From NCBI RefSeq assembly GCF_004116955.1, contig NZ_CP026362.1, forward strand, positions 2,327,677 to 2,391,676: a DNA stretch of 64,000 nucleotides, written 5' to 3'. The notes beneath the pieces are model-generated. The model ran no database searches. It saw only the letters and a list, made by a program, of their open reading frames with translations, and was not told the origin of the DNA. The DNA comes from Bacillus vallismortis. GTDB taxonomy: Bacteria > Bacillota > Bacilli > Bacillales > Bacillaceae. Both the position numbers and the translations under genes were made by a program. How positions within the stretch are numbered: the stretch's first letter is position 1; every line of letters begins with the position of its first letter. Below, piece by piece: positions 49,433 to 58,201 of the stretch.

Positions 49433-51159
49433 CACTTAGACAGCCACACGGCGTACAAATCAATCCATCCCTCTTCATCAAGCATCAGGCCTTTCACATT
49501 CTCGCTTGATGTCACCCGCAGCACATTTTGATACAGCGGAATCGCATGAAATTCCTGTATAAGCTGGCGGTCAATGTCCTGCAGCATATGGATTCTCGAA
49601 CAACGGTCAGGCACCGAAAAAAAGCGTTCTATCATTTCTTTGCATATCTGTTTCATTTTTTCAGAGAGATGCTGGCACAAAAAACTGTTCTCAGACAGCA
49701 GCAAATGCAGAAAACCAAACTCACTGTCTTGATAAAACGTCGCGCTGTCATGGATGATATCCGCCTGCTGCACGATGTCGGGCCGGCGCAGATCAGCAGA
49801 ATCACAGAATTGAAGTGTAAGCCTGATGCCATGTCGGGCGCAAACATTTTGAATCCATTCGGCGTCCTCACGATGATCCGCTTCCGAAAAGGTACACAGC
49901 ACAAGCGGTTCCCCCTCGTATCCGCTCTGCTTCAGCAATTCAGAAGGTGAGAGGCCTTCCCAGTCAAAGGGACTCGAATGCAAAAAAGACGAAACCGGAA
50001 TCTTGCGGTGCCCTCCCGCTTCACAGACGAGCCGCTCAGAGGAAATCAGCAGGCGGAGCGCTTTTCTAAAGCTTTGATGCGAAAGAGGCCCCTTCTTTTT
50101 CAGATTGAGCGACAAGTATTGGACATGCCGCTCGTCAAAAACAGTTTGCTTCTCAGGCCAAGCTTGTGTTTCTTGAATGGTAAAACCGTTCATCTCTCCG
50201 GCTTGTTCAGAAAACACAAACTCCACTCGATCCAAAAAGGGCCGTCCCTTGAAGTAGCGCTCATTGGCTTCAAGCACCAGCATCCTGTCTTGATGCTGCA
50301 TCACCCGAAAAGGCCCTGTTCCATTGATCCCGCCGCCCTGTTCCGCCGGCAGAATGGACAGCCGTTCATCACAAAGAGCATACGGCAAAAGCGCGTTCGG
50401 CTTATCAAGCATGAGCTCCACACAATAAGGGCCTTTTTCTGAGACTTGTTTCACACCGTGTAACAGCCACTTATACGGGTTGTCAGCCTGTGTCAAAAAG
50501 CGCTGAAATGTAAACGCAACATCCCGCGCTGTCAACGGCTGCCCGTTATGAAAAAACACGCCCTTTCGAAGAAAAAATCTCCATCGTTTTTCCCCTGCCT
50601 TTTCCCATCCATGAACCAAATGGGGCTTTGGCTCCTGTACAGCCGGATCAAAAGTGAGCAGTGTATCAAATATTTGTTTGACAAAATGCCCCTCTGACCG
50701 CAAAAAGATGCGGCACGGGTCCAGGCTGCTGACAGCTTCAGGAGCGATGAACAGCCGGAGCACATCTTTTTCTCCATCCCCGCCGGTCTCTGTCACAAAG
50801 CCGAACACCTCGGAAAACCACCTGTCATATTCGTTTTGAAGCCCGGGAAAGGAGGAGTGATACTGCTGAATCAGTTCCTTCGCCTTTTTTAGCTTGCCAG
50901 CCATTGTATATTCCTTTGCGGTTTGAAAAAGCAGTTCCTCAGGCCGTCGCAGAAACGCGATTTGGGATTTGCGGCCGCGTCCCGCTCCGCTTTCTCGTTC
51001 AATCCAATTCTTCTTCTCCAGCTTGTGTAATATAAGCTTTGCATTTCTTTCTGTACAGCATAGACTGTCAGCCATCTCAGTGAGCGTCATTTCATTCATT
51101 TGCCCATATGCAGCGTGTCCAGTTTTTACAAGTGCCACGTAGTGGTCGATCAGCTTCAA
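49432..51159 (-). CDS. yhjP: SgrR-like transcription regulator with solute-binding domain (YhjP)
   Basis: A 575-residue protein. An N-terminal winged helix (LTEMADSLCCTERNAKLILHKLEKKNWI) is joined to an ABC-type solute-binding (SBP_bac_5) domain (FLRKGVFFHNGQPLTARDVAFTFQRFL at about 215). This is the SgrR architecture, in which the binding domain senses a small molecule. The start is TTG 51159 after GGGAGGTG. It is divergent from the MFS gene yhjO, its probable target; the ligand is unknown. Confidence 0.88.
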   Translation of the reverse strand: MKLIDHYVALVKTGHAAYGQMNEMTLTEMADSLCCTERNAKLILHKLEKKNWIERESGAGRGRKSQIAFLRRPEELLFQTAKEYTMAGKLKKAKELIQQYHSSFPGLQNEYDRWFSEVFGFVTETGGDGEKDVLRLFIAPEAVSSLDPCRIFLRSEGHFVKQIFDTLLTFDPAVQEPKPHLVHGWEKAGEKRWRFFLRKGVFFHNGQPLTARDVAFTFQRFLTQADNPYKWLLHGVKQVSEKGPYCVELMLDKPNALLPYALCDERLSILPAEQGGGINGTGPFRVMQHQDRMLVLEANERYFKGRPFLDRVEFVFSEQAGEMNGFTIQETQAWPEKQTVFDERHVQYLSLNLKKKGPLSHQSFRKALRLLISSERLVCEAGGHRKIPVSSFLHSSPFDWEGLSPSELLKQSGYEGEPLVLCTFSEADHREDAEWIQNVCARHGIRLTLQFCDSADLRRPDIVQQADIIHDSATFYQDSEFGFLHLLLSENSFLCQHLSEKMKQICKEMIERFFSVPDRCSRIHMLQDIDRQLIQEFHAIPLYQNVLRVTSSENVKGLMLDEEGWIDLYAVWLSK

Positions 51160-51274
51160 TCCCCGCACACCTCCCGACAAAAGGGGAAACTTTTTCTCTT
51201 CTTTTCTTCACTTTTTGGGGCGCCTTCCCTTCTATACACTACTACTATATCAAAACGCGAAAGGCGGCGAACAC

Positions 51275-52477
51275 ATGTTATCCAGCTTTCAATCTATTAA
51301 ATCGAGATACACCGCTCCCGTTTGGCTCCGCTTTTTCGGTGAGATGCTGACAAGCCTGACAGGTGCAATGATGGGCCCTTTTATGGTGCTGTATTTGCAT
51401 GAACAATTAAACGGGAGTGTCATGATTCCCATGTTGATCATCAGCCTTCAGCCATTTGCCGATATTTGCCTGACGCTCGTTGCAGGACGGGTGACGGACC
51501 GGCTTGGGCGGCGCACCGCGATCCTGATCGCATTGCTTCTGCAATCAGCCGCCATGACGGGGTTTGTGTTTGCTGAGCATGCGTATGTTTTCGCCACTCT
51601 CTATGTCATGAATGGCATCGGGAGATCATTGTACATTCCAGCCTCCCGCGCCCAAATTGCCGAAAGCACGCCGGAAAGCAGACGTTCAGAAGTGTTTGCG
51701 GTCATCAATGTGATCTATTCAGCCGGCCTGACGGCAGGGCCTGTGCTGGGAGTGCTGCTGTACAATCATAACCCCATGTGGATATTCGCTTTAGATGCCG
51801 CGGCATTGTTCATCTATTTTCTGATCGCCGCATTGAAACTGCCGGAAACAAAGCCGACCATAACAGCTGGTGCATCGGCGTTTTCCGCGAGCTTTACGAT
51901 ATACAGGCCTGTACTGCTTCTTTTGCTGCTTTCTCTCCCCATCAGCATGTTATATGCGCAAACAGAAACAACTTACAGGCTGTTCAGCAAAAACATGTTT
52001 TCCGACTATCTATCCATGCTAACCATTTATTCGGCGGCCAAAGCTCTATTCAGCTTTGTTCTCCAAGTTCCCCTTGTCAAAGGAACCGAAAAGCTTTCAA
52101 TGAAAACGATCCTTTTGATTACTTATATTTGTTATTCCCTTGCAGCCGCCGGCTTCGCAAGCTCAACCTCCGTGACAATGCTTTTGGTGACGGCAGCTGT
52201 GATGACGGTTGGCGAAAGCATCGGATTAACCCACATCCAGACGTTTATTTCAAAATTGGCACCGCCTCATCTGCTCGGCCGATTTTATGCGGTATACGGC
52301 CTGCATTGGGATATCTCCCGCTCAATCGGCCCCCTGGCAGGAGGGCTGATCCTGACTTCGTTTGGCGGAGAAGTGATTTTTTACACTCTGGCCGTGTGTT
52401 TGCTGGCAACAGGTTTATGCCTGACTTACACAATAGAGAGGCTCGAGCAGAAGGCCATAAGAAAAGCGAATGGATAA
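51275..52477 (+). CDS. yhjO: Major facilitator superfamily transporter (YhjO)
   Basis: A 400-residue MFS protein with about twelve helices and the motif GRVTDRLGRRTAI after helix 2. E. coli SgrR controls the sugar exporter SetA, so a sugar or drug efflux role is plausible by analogy. ATG 51275 follows AAAGGCGG; an extension to 51215 lies in the yhjP-yhjO promoter region. Substrate unknown. Confidence 0.87.
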   Translation: MLSSFQSIKSRYTAPVWLRFFGEMLTSLTGAMMGPFMVLYLHEQLNGSVMIPMLIISLQPFADICLTLVAGRVTDRLGRRTAILIALLLQSAAMTGFVFAEHAYVFATLYVMNGIGRSLYIPASRAQIAESTPESRRSEVFAVINVIYSAGLTAGPVLGVLLYNHNPMWIFALDAAALFIYFLIAALKLPETKPTITAGASAFSASFTIYRPVLLLLLLSLPISMLYAQTETTYRLFSKNMFSDYLSMLTIYSAAKALFSFVLQVPLVKGTEKLSMKTILLITYICYSLAAAGFASSTSVTMLLVTAAVMTVGESIGLTHIQTFISKLAPPHLLGRFYAVYGLHWDISRSIGPLAGGLILTSFGGEVIFYTLAVCLLATGLCLTYTIERLEQKAIRKANG

Positions 52478-52584
52478 TAGAAAATAATTCATCATTTCTT
52501 TATCAACAAAAATATACTATAGTAATCATACATTCACTACATGAACCATCGGAGTGTTACGCGAAAAGGAAGAAGGGTTTTACA

Positions 52585-53739
52585 TTGAAGAAAGACGAAA
52601 ATCTCCTCAAAGATCTATGGTTTATCGCAATCAGTGCAGCCGGGGGGTTTATGCTTTCATTAACCGGAATATCGATCGGATGGATGATCGGAACGCTAAT
52701 TGTCGCCTGCTGCCTTGCCATGATACGGCCGGCATGGCTGATGATGGCTCCGGACCAAAAAGGAATTAACCGCCGCTGGCTCGCCCTCGGACAGGTGATT
52801 CTCGGCATCGAATTGGGCCAAAAGCTGAATGTATCCGTTCTCTCTGTCCTCAAAGACCATTGGTTTTCAGTCGGCGTTATGCTGATATTGTCTATCCTTA
52901 TGGCCATGCTGTCGGGATATGTGCTTTGGCGTTTCAGCAAAACGGATATGATGACAAGCTTCGTCGGCACAGCTCCCGGCGGGCTGTCCGCCATGCCCAG
53001 CATCGCACAGGAGGTCGGCGCCAATACCGCCATTGTCAGCCTCGTTCAAATGATGCGTGTGCTGCTCGTTGTGCTATCCATCCCGTTTTTGGTCATCCTC
53101 ATCTATACAAAACAAGATCATTCCGCAAGTGCCGCAGCAGAAACGCTTTCCTCGGCAACGACGGATTTTAGGCTAGCTCCCGTTTTGTGGACCGCCGTTC
53201 TGATTCTCGCTGCCTGGGGCGCCTGCAAAGCTGCGAAATATTTAAAATTTCCGGCGCCATGGCTGCTCGGCAGCATGCTCGGTGTGGCACTTGTACATGT
53301 TGGCGGCGCTGCGGTGACAGGGCACGATTTGACGGCGTGGTGGCCGTCACAAGCCAATCATGTGTCGCAAGTATTTCTCGGGGCAACGATTGGCTCTAAG
53401 ATGTATAAAAGCATGTTTGCCGGCGTCACCCGCATCATTATCGTCGGGTTTGTCTCGTCCGTCGGTTTAATTGCAGCTATGTTTTTGAGCGCCGTGATCG
53501 TTTCCAAGCTGACAGGCATCTCGCTCATCACTTCTGTTCTGGCATTTGCCCCCGGCGGCATTGCAGAAATGGCGACGACATCTGTTACCTTGCATGCCGA
53601 TTCCACCTTTGTCGTTGCGGTTCAGGTCATACGCGTCATCCTTGTCATTGCCCTCTTGCCGCCGTTTTATCGTCTGCTTTACCATCTCCATGGTGAAAAA
53701 AAAGGCAAAGAAGGCTCGATCAGCGGCAGTAATGCCTAA
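52585..53739 (+). CDS. yhjN: AbrB-family (ammonia monooxygenase-like) membrane protein (YhjN)
   Basis: A 384-residue membrane protein with two similar halves of five to six helices. Each has a glycine-rich APGG motif (VGTAPGGLSAMPSIAQEVGANTAIVSLVQ and FAPGGIAEMATTSVTLHADSTFVVAVQVIR), typical of the AbrB/COG3180 duplication family. Its role is unknown. TTG 52585, with AGAAGGG upstream, gives the normal length. The much longer open frame upstream runs through yhjO and is not coding. Confidence 0.87.
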   Translation: MKKDENLLKDLWFIAISAAGGFMLSLTGISIGWMIGTLIVACCLAMIRPAWLMMAPDQKGINRRWLALGQVILGIELGQKLNVSVLSVLKDHWFSVGVMLILSILMAMLSGYVLWRFSKTDMMTSFVGTAPGGLSAMPSIAQEVGANTAIVSLVQMMRVLLVVLSIPFLVILIYTKQDHSASAAAETLSSATTDFRLAPVLWTAVLILAAWGACKAAKYLKFPAPWLLGSMLGVALVHVGGAAVTGHDLTAWWPSQANHVSQVFLGATIGSKMYKSMFAGVTRIIIVGFVSSVGLIAAMFLSAVIVSKLTGISLITSVLAFAPGGIAEMATTSVTLHADSTFVVAVQVIRVILVIALLPPFYRLLYHLHGEKKGKEGSISGSNA

Positions 53740-53791
53740 TTGGAAAAACCATCCTCCCATGCTACACTTTAATGGGGAAGGAGTGACTTTT

Positions 53792-53962
53792 TTGCTGCGC
53801 AACAATCCCGAGAAGGCAATGCACTTATATTATGGAATATGTTTAGCCATCTGGCTGATTTATAATGTGGTGACATCCGGCTCCCCTGGACTGCCGCTTA
53901 TCATTTTAGCCGGAGGAAATTTGATTTACCTGACAATCTTGAAAAAGAAAGAAGAAACGTGA
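53792..53962 (+). CDS. Unnamed small membrane protein, 56 residues
   Basis: TTG 53792 lies 8 bases after AAGGAG and opens 56 codons: MLRNNPEKAMHLYYGICLAI, then WLIYNVVTSGSPGLPLIILA, GGNLIYLTILKKKEET. Two hydrophobic segments (about residues 11-25 and 32-48) and a basic tail suggest a small two-helix membrane protein. It is followed immediately by a strong terminator, which supports a real gene end. I do not recognise a family. It lies 52 bases after yhjN where the glcP-ntd block is found in 168. Confidence 0.65.
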   Translation: MLRNNPEKAMHLYYGICLAIWLIYNVVTSGSPGLPLIILAGGNLIYLTILKKKEET

Positions 53963-53992
53963 AAAAAACACGCGCCCTGTGCGTGTTTTTTT
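53962..53992 (+). terminator. Terminator after the 56-residue ORF
   Basis: AAAAAAACACGC and GCGTGTTTTTTT form a stem with a 7-base loop and a T tail. Confidence 0.9.
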
Positions 53993-54112
53993 GTCGCTGA
54001 GCTGTGTCCTGTGAAGGAAGCCTGCGCCGAGTAATTTTGTGCTGATGCGCGATACTGTTGCTTTTGTTGTTCATTCTAGATTTTTTCTCAACACTTTTAT
54101 CCAAACCAGAAA

Positions 54113-54142
54113 CAAAAAAAGACGCCTCTTCAATTGGCGTCT
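54113..54142 (-). terminator. Terminator of yhjE-sipV
   Basis: On the minus strand AGACGCC and GGCGTCT pair around a 9-base loop, followed by a run of seven T. Confidence 0.9.
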
Positions 54143-54145
54143 TCG

Positions 54146-54652
54146 TTATTCATCATCGGAAATCACACCGACAATCTTTTTTTCTCTAATCGGCCCAAAG
54201 TGCCGGCTGTCGAAGCTGTATATGCGATTATCTCCAACGACAAAATATTGTCCTTTCGGCACCTTGCTTGTTCCTGTCACATCTTTCAACGTAAAATCAC
54301 CCGTTACATGGCTTCCGGCAGAAACAGATTTCAAATGCTTCAAAAATGGCTCAGCAACCTGTTTTCCGTCCACATACAGCTGATCATCTTTATATTTAAT
54401 CGATTCACCGGGCAGGCCGATCACCCGTTTAATCAGCACTTTTTGATCAGGGCCTTTAAAAAGGACGATATCAAAACGATGGATGGTTTTAAATCGGTGC
54501 GAGAATTTATTGACCAACAGCTCGTTCCCTTCCTGAAAGGTCGGGTTCATACTGACGCCTTCCACCTTGTAATCAATAAAGACGGCATTTTTCACCTGAA
54601 TCGCGAGAACGACGGAAACTACACCGGCAAGAAACCAAAACCGTTTTTTCAT
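54146..54652 (-). CDS. sipV: Type I signal peptidase SipV
   Basis: A 168-residue membrane-anchored protease that removes signal peptides. One N-terminal helix (FWFLAGVVSVVLAIQV) anchors it. The catalytic serine is Ser34 in GVSMNPTF and the lysine is Lys75 in VLIKRVIGLPG; VVGDNR and DSRHFGPI are the remaining family boxes. ATG 54652 with GGAGGGA upstream gives the standard SipV length. It starts 1 base after the yhjE stop. Confidence 0.95.
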   Translation of the reverse strand: MKKRFWFLAGVVSVVLAIQVKNAVFIDYKVEGVSMNPTFQEGNELLVNKFSHRFKTIHRFDIVLFKGPDQKVLIKRVIGLPGESIKYKDDQLYVDGKQVAEPFLKHLKSVSAGSHVTGDFTLKDVTGTSKVPKGQYFVVGDNRIYSFDSRHFGPIREKKIVGVISDDE

Positions 54653-54653
54653 G

Positions 54654-55277
54654 TTACTGTCTCCCTCCATCATGCTCACGCTGACTGGCTCTCACATGCA
54701 GATACCGCTCTACCTTTTTGCCGACATACCATAAAACAGCGATAACCAATACGGCAATGACCGTTCGAATCGGCTGTGTGATCAGCGCGTGCAGATCATA
54801 TCCGATAAAGCTGATCATAAAAATCATGACAAGCTTCCCCGAGGCTGCCGCTAAAATAAACGGCCACGTTCCGATCCTTGACAAACCGGCAACAACATTC
54901 ACCGCGGCTGACGGTGTAAATGGAAAACAAAGCAGAAGAAACATAGGGCCGAATCCGTGCCTCTCCACCCATAACATTAGCTTTCTAACCGACGGATGGC
55001 TGCGGATAAATCCAAGCAACCTTCTTTGCCCGTATTGACGGACAATCAAAAATACAAGTATAGATCCAGCCGTTGATCCGGCCCAGGACAAGATAAATCC
55101 TTCCCACAGGCCAAACGAGTTCGTATTCGCCACCACAAACACGATCAGCGGCAAAAACGGGAGAAATGCTTCAACTAAAGGAAGCAGCACAGCAATGAGC
55201 GGACCGAAAGCCCTATAGCTTTGAAATAATTCAGTTAGGTTTTCTTGTGTAAAATAGGATAAAAAATGATCCAACAT
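54654..55277 (-). CDS. yhjE: DedA/TVP38-family membrane protein (YhjE)
   Basis: A 207-residue protein with five or six hydrophobic segments and the SNARE-associated (VTT) motif: AVLLPLVEAFLPFLPLIVFVVAN, FILSWAGSTAGSILVF, and CFPFTPSAAVNVVAGLSRI. DedA-type proteins include lipid scramblases and undecaprenyl-phosphate flippases; this member's role is unknown. Cotranscribed with sipV. Confidence 0.88.
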   Translation of the reverse strand: MLDHFLSYFTQENLTELFQSYRAFGPLIAVLLPLVEAFLPFLPLIVFVVANTNSFGLWEGFILSWAGSTAGSILVFLIVRQYGQRRLLGFIRSHPSVRKLMLWVERHGFGPMFLLLCFPFTPSAAVNVVAGLSRIGTWPFILAAASGKLVMIFMISFIGYDLHALITQPIRTVIAVLVIAVLWYVGKKVERYLHVRASQREHDGGRQ

Positions 55278-55428
55278 TTATACTCCTTACCGGGTTTGTC
55301 TATCCTTATTCTACACATTATCAGCAAAAAACTAAAAAGTTTTGGCGATTTTTCTGTATTGAAACATTTCATCAGCCGATATAGAATAAAACAGGAACAA
55401 ACGTTCCTATCAGAAAGAAGGAGTCAGC

Positions 55429-55791
55429 ATGCCGAATCTGCAAGAGGAAATATACGATTTCATTGAACGAGCTCTCTTTTTGCCCATGGCTATAACGATC
55501 TTAAATCGTGATCTCGCCGGAATTGAGCAAAGCACATTAAAATTGAAGCTTCCTTATAAACAGCTTATCAGCGAATCATTAAAAATAGCACAAAAGGATT
55601 TGATTGAGGTTAGAAAAGAGCTGAGGAAAAGAAACATTACAATCCACGAGGCGGAACGTGATGAGGCCTTTACGCTTTATGTATTTGTGATTGATGGTTA
55701 TGAAGAAAAGCACCGTTATTTTAATCCTAGAATCCGTGAACAGGTTAGCGAATTATTAACGTTTTATCTATTTGCGCCGGACAGGCCATGA
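55429..55791 (+). CDS. yhjD: Protein of unknown function YhjD
   Basis: A 120-residue soluble, mostly helical protein: MPNLQEEIYDFIERALFLPM, then LIEVRKELRKRNITIHEAERDE. No domain I recognise. ATG 55429 follows AAGAAGGAGTCAGC. It stands alone and is AT-rich compared with its neighbours. Symbol is by position. Confidence 0.72.
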   Translation: MPNLQEEIYDFIERALFLPMAITILNRDLAGIEQSTLKLKLPYKQLISESLKIAQKDLIEVRKELRKRNITIHEAERDEAFTLYVFVIDGYEEKHRYFNPRIREQVSELLTFYLFAPDRP

Positions 55792-56013
55792 GTCTTTTGA
55801 ATCATTCTGCACTCCTCTGAGTCTGTCCCTTCCCTTTTCGGGCAATTCCAACAATAAAATTCAGACAATTCACACTATACAAACAAAATGATTTTATTTA
55901 TAATTCGAACCACAGCCTTTCACCCCAAAAAATGACATGCGCCCCATATTTGCGACATCACTTTCAGTACGCTCGGGCTTGCACACCCCACCCTAAAACA
56001 GAAGGAGGATTCT

Positions 56014-56214
56014 ATGAAACTGATTCACGTTCTCGCCGCTTTGCCCTTTATCGGAATTTTGCTCGGCATCCCTTTTGTTAATAGAGTGACTCCCTATGTG
56101 TTCGGCATGCCGTTTATTCTTGCCTATATCGTGATGTGGGCTCTTTTAACCTCTGCGTTGATGGCGCTTGTATATGTCCTCGACAACGAAAATAAAAAGG
56201 GGGAAGCGGAATGA
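56014..56214 (+). CDS. yhjC: DUF3311 small membrane protein, symporter partner (YhjC)
   Basis: A 66-residue protein with two hydrophobic helices and a short charged tail (MALVYVLDNENKKGEAE), as in DUF3311 proteins that precede solute:sodium symporters. AGAAGGAGG precedes the ATG. It overlaps yhjB by 4 bases (ATGA), so the two form a coupled pair. Confidence 0.87.
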   Translation: MKLIHVLAALPFIGILLGIPFVNRVTPYVFGMPFILAYIVMWALLTSALMALVYVLDNENKKGEAE

Positions 56215-57680
56215 ATCCAGCTCTCATCATCATTTTCGGCGTCCTGCTCTTGAGCATTTTTCTCGGCATACGCGCCCAAAAAGGGAAAGACATGAACCTT
56301 GAGCAGTGGACGGTAGGGGGCCGCGGCTTCGGAACCGTGTTCGTCTTTTTATTGATGGCAGGAGAAATTTATACCACATTTACATTTCTCGGCGGAAGCG
56401 GCTGGGCCTACGGGAAAGGCGGACCGGCCTTTTACATCATCGCCTACGGCTGTCTGGCTTACATCCTTTCTTATTGGCTCCTGCCGGCGGTTTGGACGTA
56501 CGCGAAACAACATAAGCTGATGTCACAGTCTGATTTTTTCACCAAAAAATATAATAGTCCGCTGCTTGGCGTGCTCGTTTCATTGGTTGGCATCGCCGCT
56601 CTCATTCCGTATCTTGTGCTGCAGCTGAAAGGCCTCGGGCTGATTGTATCGGAAACATCGTACGGCAAAATCTCTCCGGCCGCCGCCATTTGGATTGGCG
56701 CCATTTCGATCACGGTTTATGTTATGGTATCCGGCATTCACGGGTCTGCTTGGATATCAGTTGTCAAAGACATCATGATTTTGGTTGTCGTTTTGTTTTT
56801 AGGTGTCTATCTGCCAATTCATTACTACGGCGGTTTTCAAGACATGTTTCAGCAGATTGAAACGGCGAAGCCGGGCTTGCTTACGCTTCCCGAAACAGGG
56901 CAAAGCACGGCGTGGTTCAGTTCAACCGTACTCTTGACAGCACTCGGGTTTTATATGTGGCCTCATACGTTTTCCGCTTCGTATTCAGCCGAAAACCCGA
57001 AAGTCTTTCGCAAAAATGCCATCATCATGCCTCTATACCAGCTGATCTTGCTCTTCGTCCTTTTCGTCGGCTTTGCGGCTATCCTGCAAGTTCCTGATCT
57101 GAAAGGCGCAGACGGAGATCTATCGCTCTTGAGACTGTCTTTGCAAACCTTTGACCCTTGGTTTGTCGGGATCATCGGCGCTGCCGGACTGCTGACCGCG
57201 CTTGTCCCAGGGTCTATGATCTTAATGTCCGCCTCCACGCTGTTTGCAAAAAATGTGTACAAAGTGTTCGCGCCCCGCACAACAGAACAGCAAATATCAG
57301 CGCTTGCTAAGTTTTTAGTGCCGGTAATCGCGCTGATTTCAGTTTATTTTACGTTCAAAGGCGGAAATACCATCGTTACACTGCTATTGATGGGCTACAG
57401 CCTTGTCACACAACTGTTTCCCGCACTGCTGTTCAGCCTGTTCAAGCATCATATGGTGACGAAGCAAGGAGCCTTCGCCGGCATCATTGCAGGTGTCGGA
57501 GCGGTTTCTTATATTACATTGACAGAAACGACGATCGGCACTTTATTTCCGGCGCTGCCGCAGGCCGCAAAAGATGTAAATGTCGGCATAATCGCCTTGT
57601 TGCTGAACATTGCGGTCATGGCAGCAGTAAGCTTTGTGACAAGAAAAGAGAAAAGCACCGCGGCTGATCAGGCGGCATAA
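56211..57680 (+). CDS. yhjB: Sodium:solute symporter (YhjB)
   Basis: A 489-residue membrane protein of the SSS family, with about thirteen helices. It has MNLEQWTVGGRGFGTVFVFLLMAGEIYTTFTFLGGSGWAYGKG near the N-terminus, the conserved substrate/sodium-site region. Relatives carry pantothenate, proline, urea or organic acids; the substrate here is not known. It is translated together with its DUF3311 partner. Confidence 0.9.
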   Translation: MNPALIIIFGVLLLSIFLGIRAQKGKDMNLEQWTVGGRGFGTVFVFLLMAGEIYTTFTFLGGSGWAYGKGGPAFYIIAYGCLAYILSYWLLPAVWTYAKQHKLMSQSDFFTKKYNSPLLGVLVSLVGIAALIPYLVLQLKGLGLIVSETSYGKISPAAAIWIGAISITVYVMVSGIHGSAWISVVKDIMILVVVLFLGVYLPIHYYGGFQDMFQQIETAKPGLLTLPETGQSTAWFSSTVLLTALGFYMWPHTFSASYSAENPKVFRKNAIIMPLYQLILLFVLFVGFAAILQVPDLKGADGDLSLLRLSLQTFDPWFVGIIGAAGLLTALVPGSMILMSASTLFAKNVYKVFAPRTTEQQISALAKFLVPVIALISVYFTFKGGNTIVTLLLMGYSLVTQLFPALLFSLFKHHMVTKQGAFAGIIAGVGAVSYITLTETTIGTLFPALPQAAKDVNVGIIALLLNIAVMAAVSFVTRKEKSTAADQAA

Positions 57681-57687
57681 TCAATAA

Positions 57688-57724
57688 AAGCAAAAGCAAT
57701 CTGGCTGTCAGATTGCTTTTGCTT
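57688..57724. terminator. Bidirectional terminator between yhjB and yhjA
   Basis: AAGCAAAAGCAATCTG and CAGATTGCTTTTGCTT form a perfect 16-bp stem with a 5-base loop. Confidence 0.95.
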
Positions 57725-57726
57725 GT

Positions 57727-57996
57727 TTAACGTTCGCAGGCGATATAATCTTTGTCGCGGTCTTTCTTTTTATTGGCATCATAAAGCGCCTTAGATACGT
57801 AAGGCTTGTACTTCGTTTTTCCGCCTTTATTTTTCACCTTCGACGAGCGGGCCACCCCGCCTTTGTATACTTTGTTTAACTCCTTGCAATTCTTATAGAC
57901 CTTCACCTTTGTTTTGGCTTCCGCCACATGGCCGGCTCCGCATGAAAAACCGAAAACGAGACCGAGTGACAGCATAACCGCCGCCATTTTTTTCAT
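57727..57996 (-). CDS. yhjA: Secreted Excalibur-domain protein (YhjA)
   Basis: An 89-residue precursor with a signal peptide (MKKMAAVMLSLGLVFGFSCG, cleavage about AEA). The mature Excalibur domain has conserved VYKNCKELNKVYKGGVARS and ends KKDRDKDYIACER, a form of the calcium-binding DxDxDGxxCE motif. A cysteine near residue 20 could allow lipid modification. Extracellular calcium binding is inferred from the family. Confidence 0.88.
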   Translation of the reverse strand: MKKMAAVMLSLGLVFGFSCGAGHVAEAKTKVKVYKNCKELNKVYKGGVARSSKVKNKGGKTKYKPYVSKALYDANKKKDRDKDYIACER

Positions 57997-58135
57997 GACG
58001 ATACACTCCCCTTATATCCAATATTTAGTTTTTTATAGCTAGATTTCATCATAATTCATACGGTTTTATTTAACAAGATCAATATGGAAGAAGGGCTTGT
58101 TTTTTCAAGCCTTTCACGTCAAACTGCCAAAACAT

Positions 58136-58161
58136 GTTTTTCTGAAAATGCTCAGGGGTAC
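58136..58161 (+). promoter_or_regulatory. SigB-type promoter of yhxD
   Basis: GTTTTT (58136-58141) and GGGTAC (58156-58161) are 14 bases apart, fitting the SigB pattern GTTTAA-N12-14-GGGTAT, 40 bases before yhxD. I recall yhxD as a general-stress gene. Confidence 0.65.
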
Positions 58162-58201
58162 ACATACGAATGTACACCAAACAAAAAAAGGAGTGTTGAT
58201 G

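Noticed and set aside
51778-52584. Long N-terminal extension of yhjN
   Set aside because: This open stretch lies in another frame of yhjO. The family length and a TTG with ribosome site place the start at 52585.
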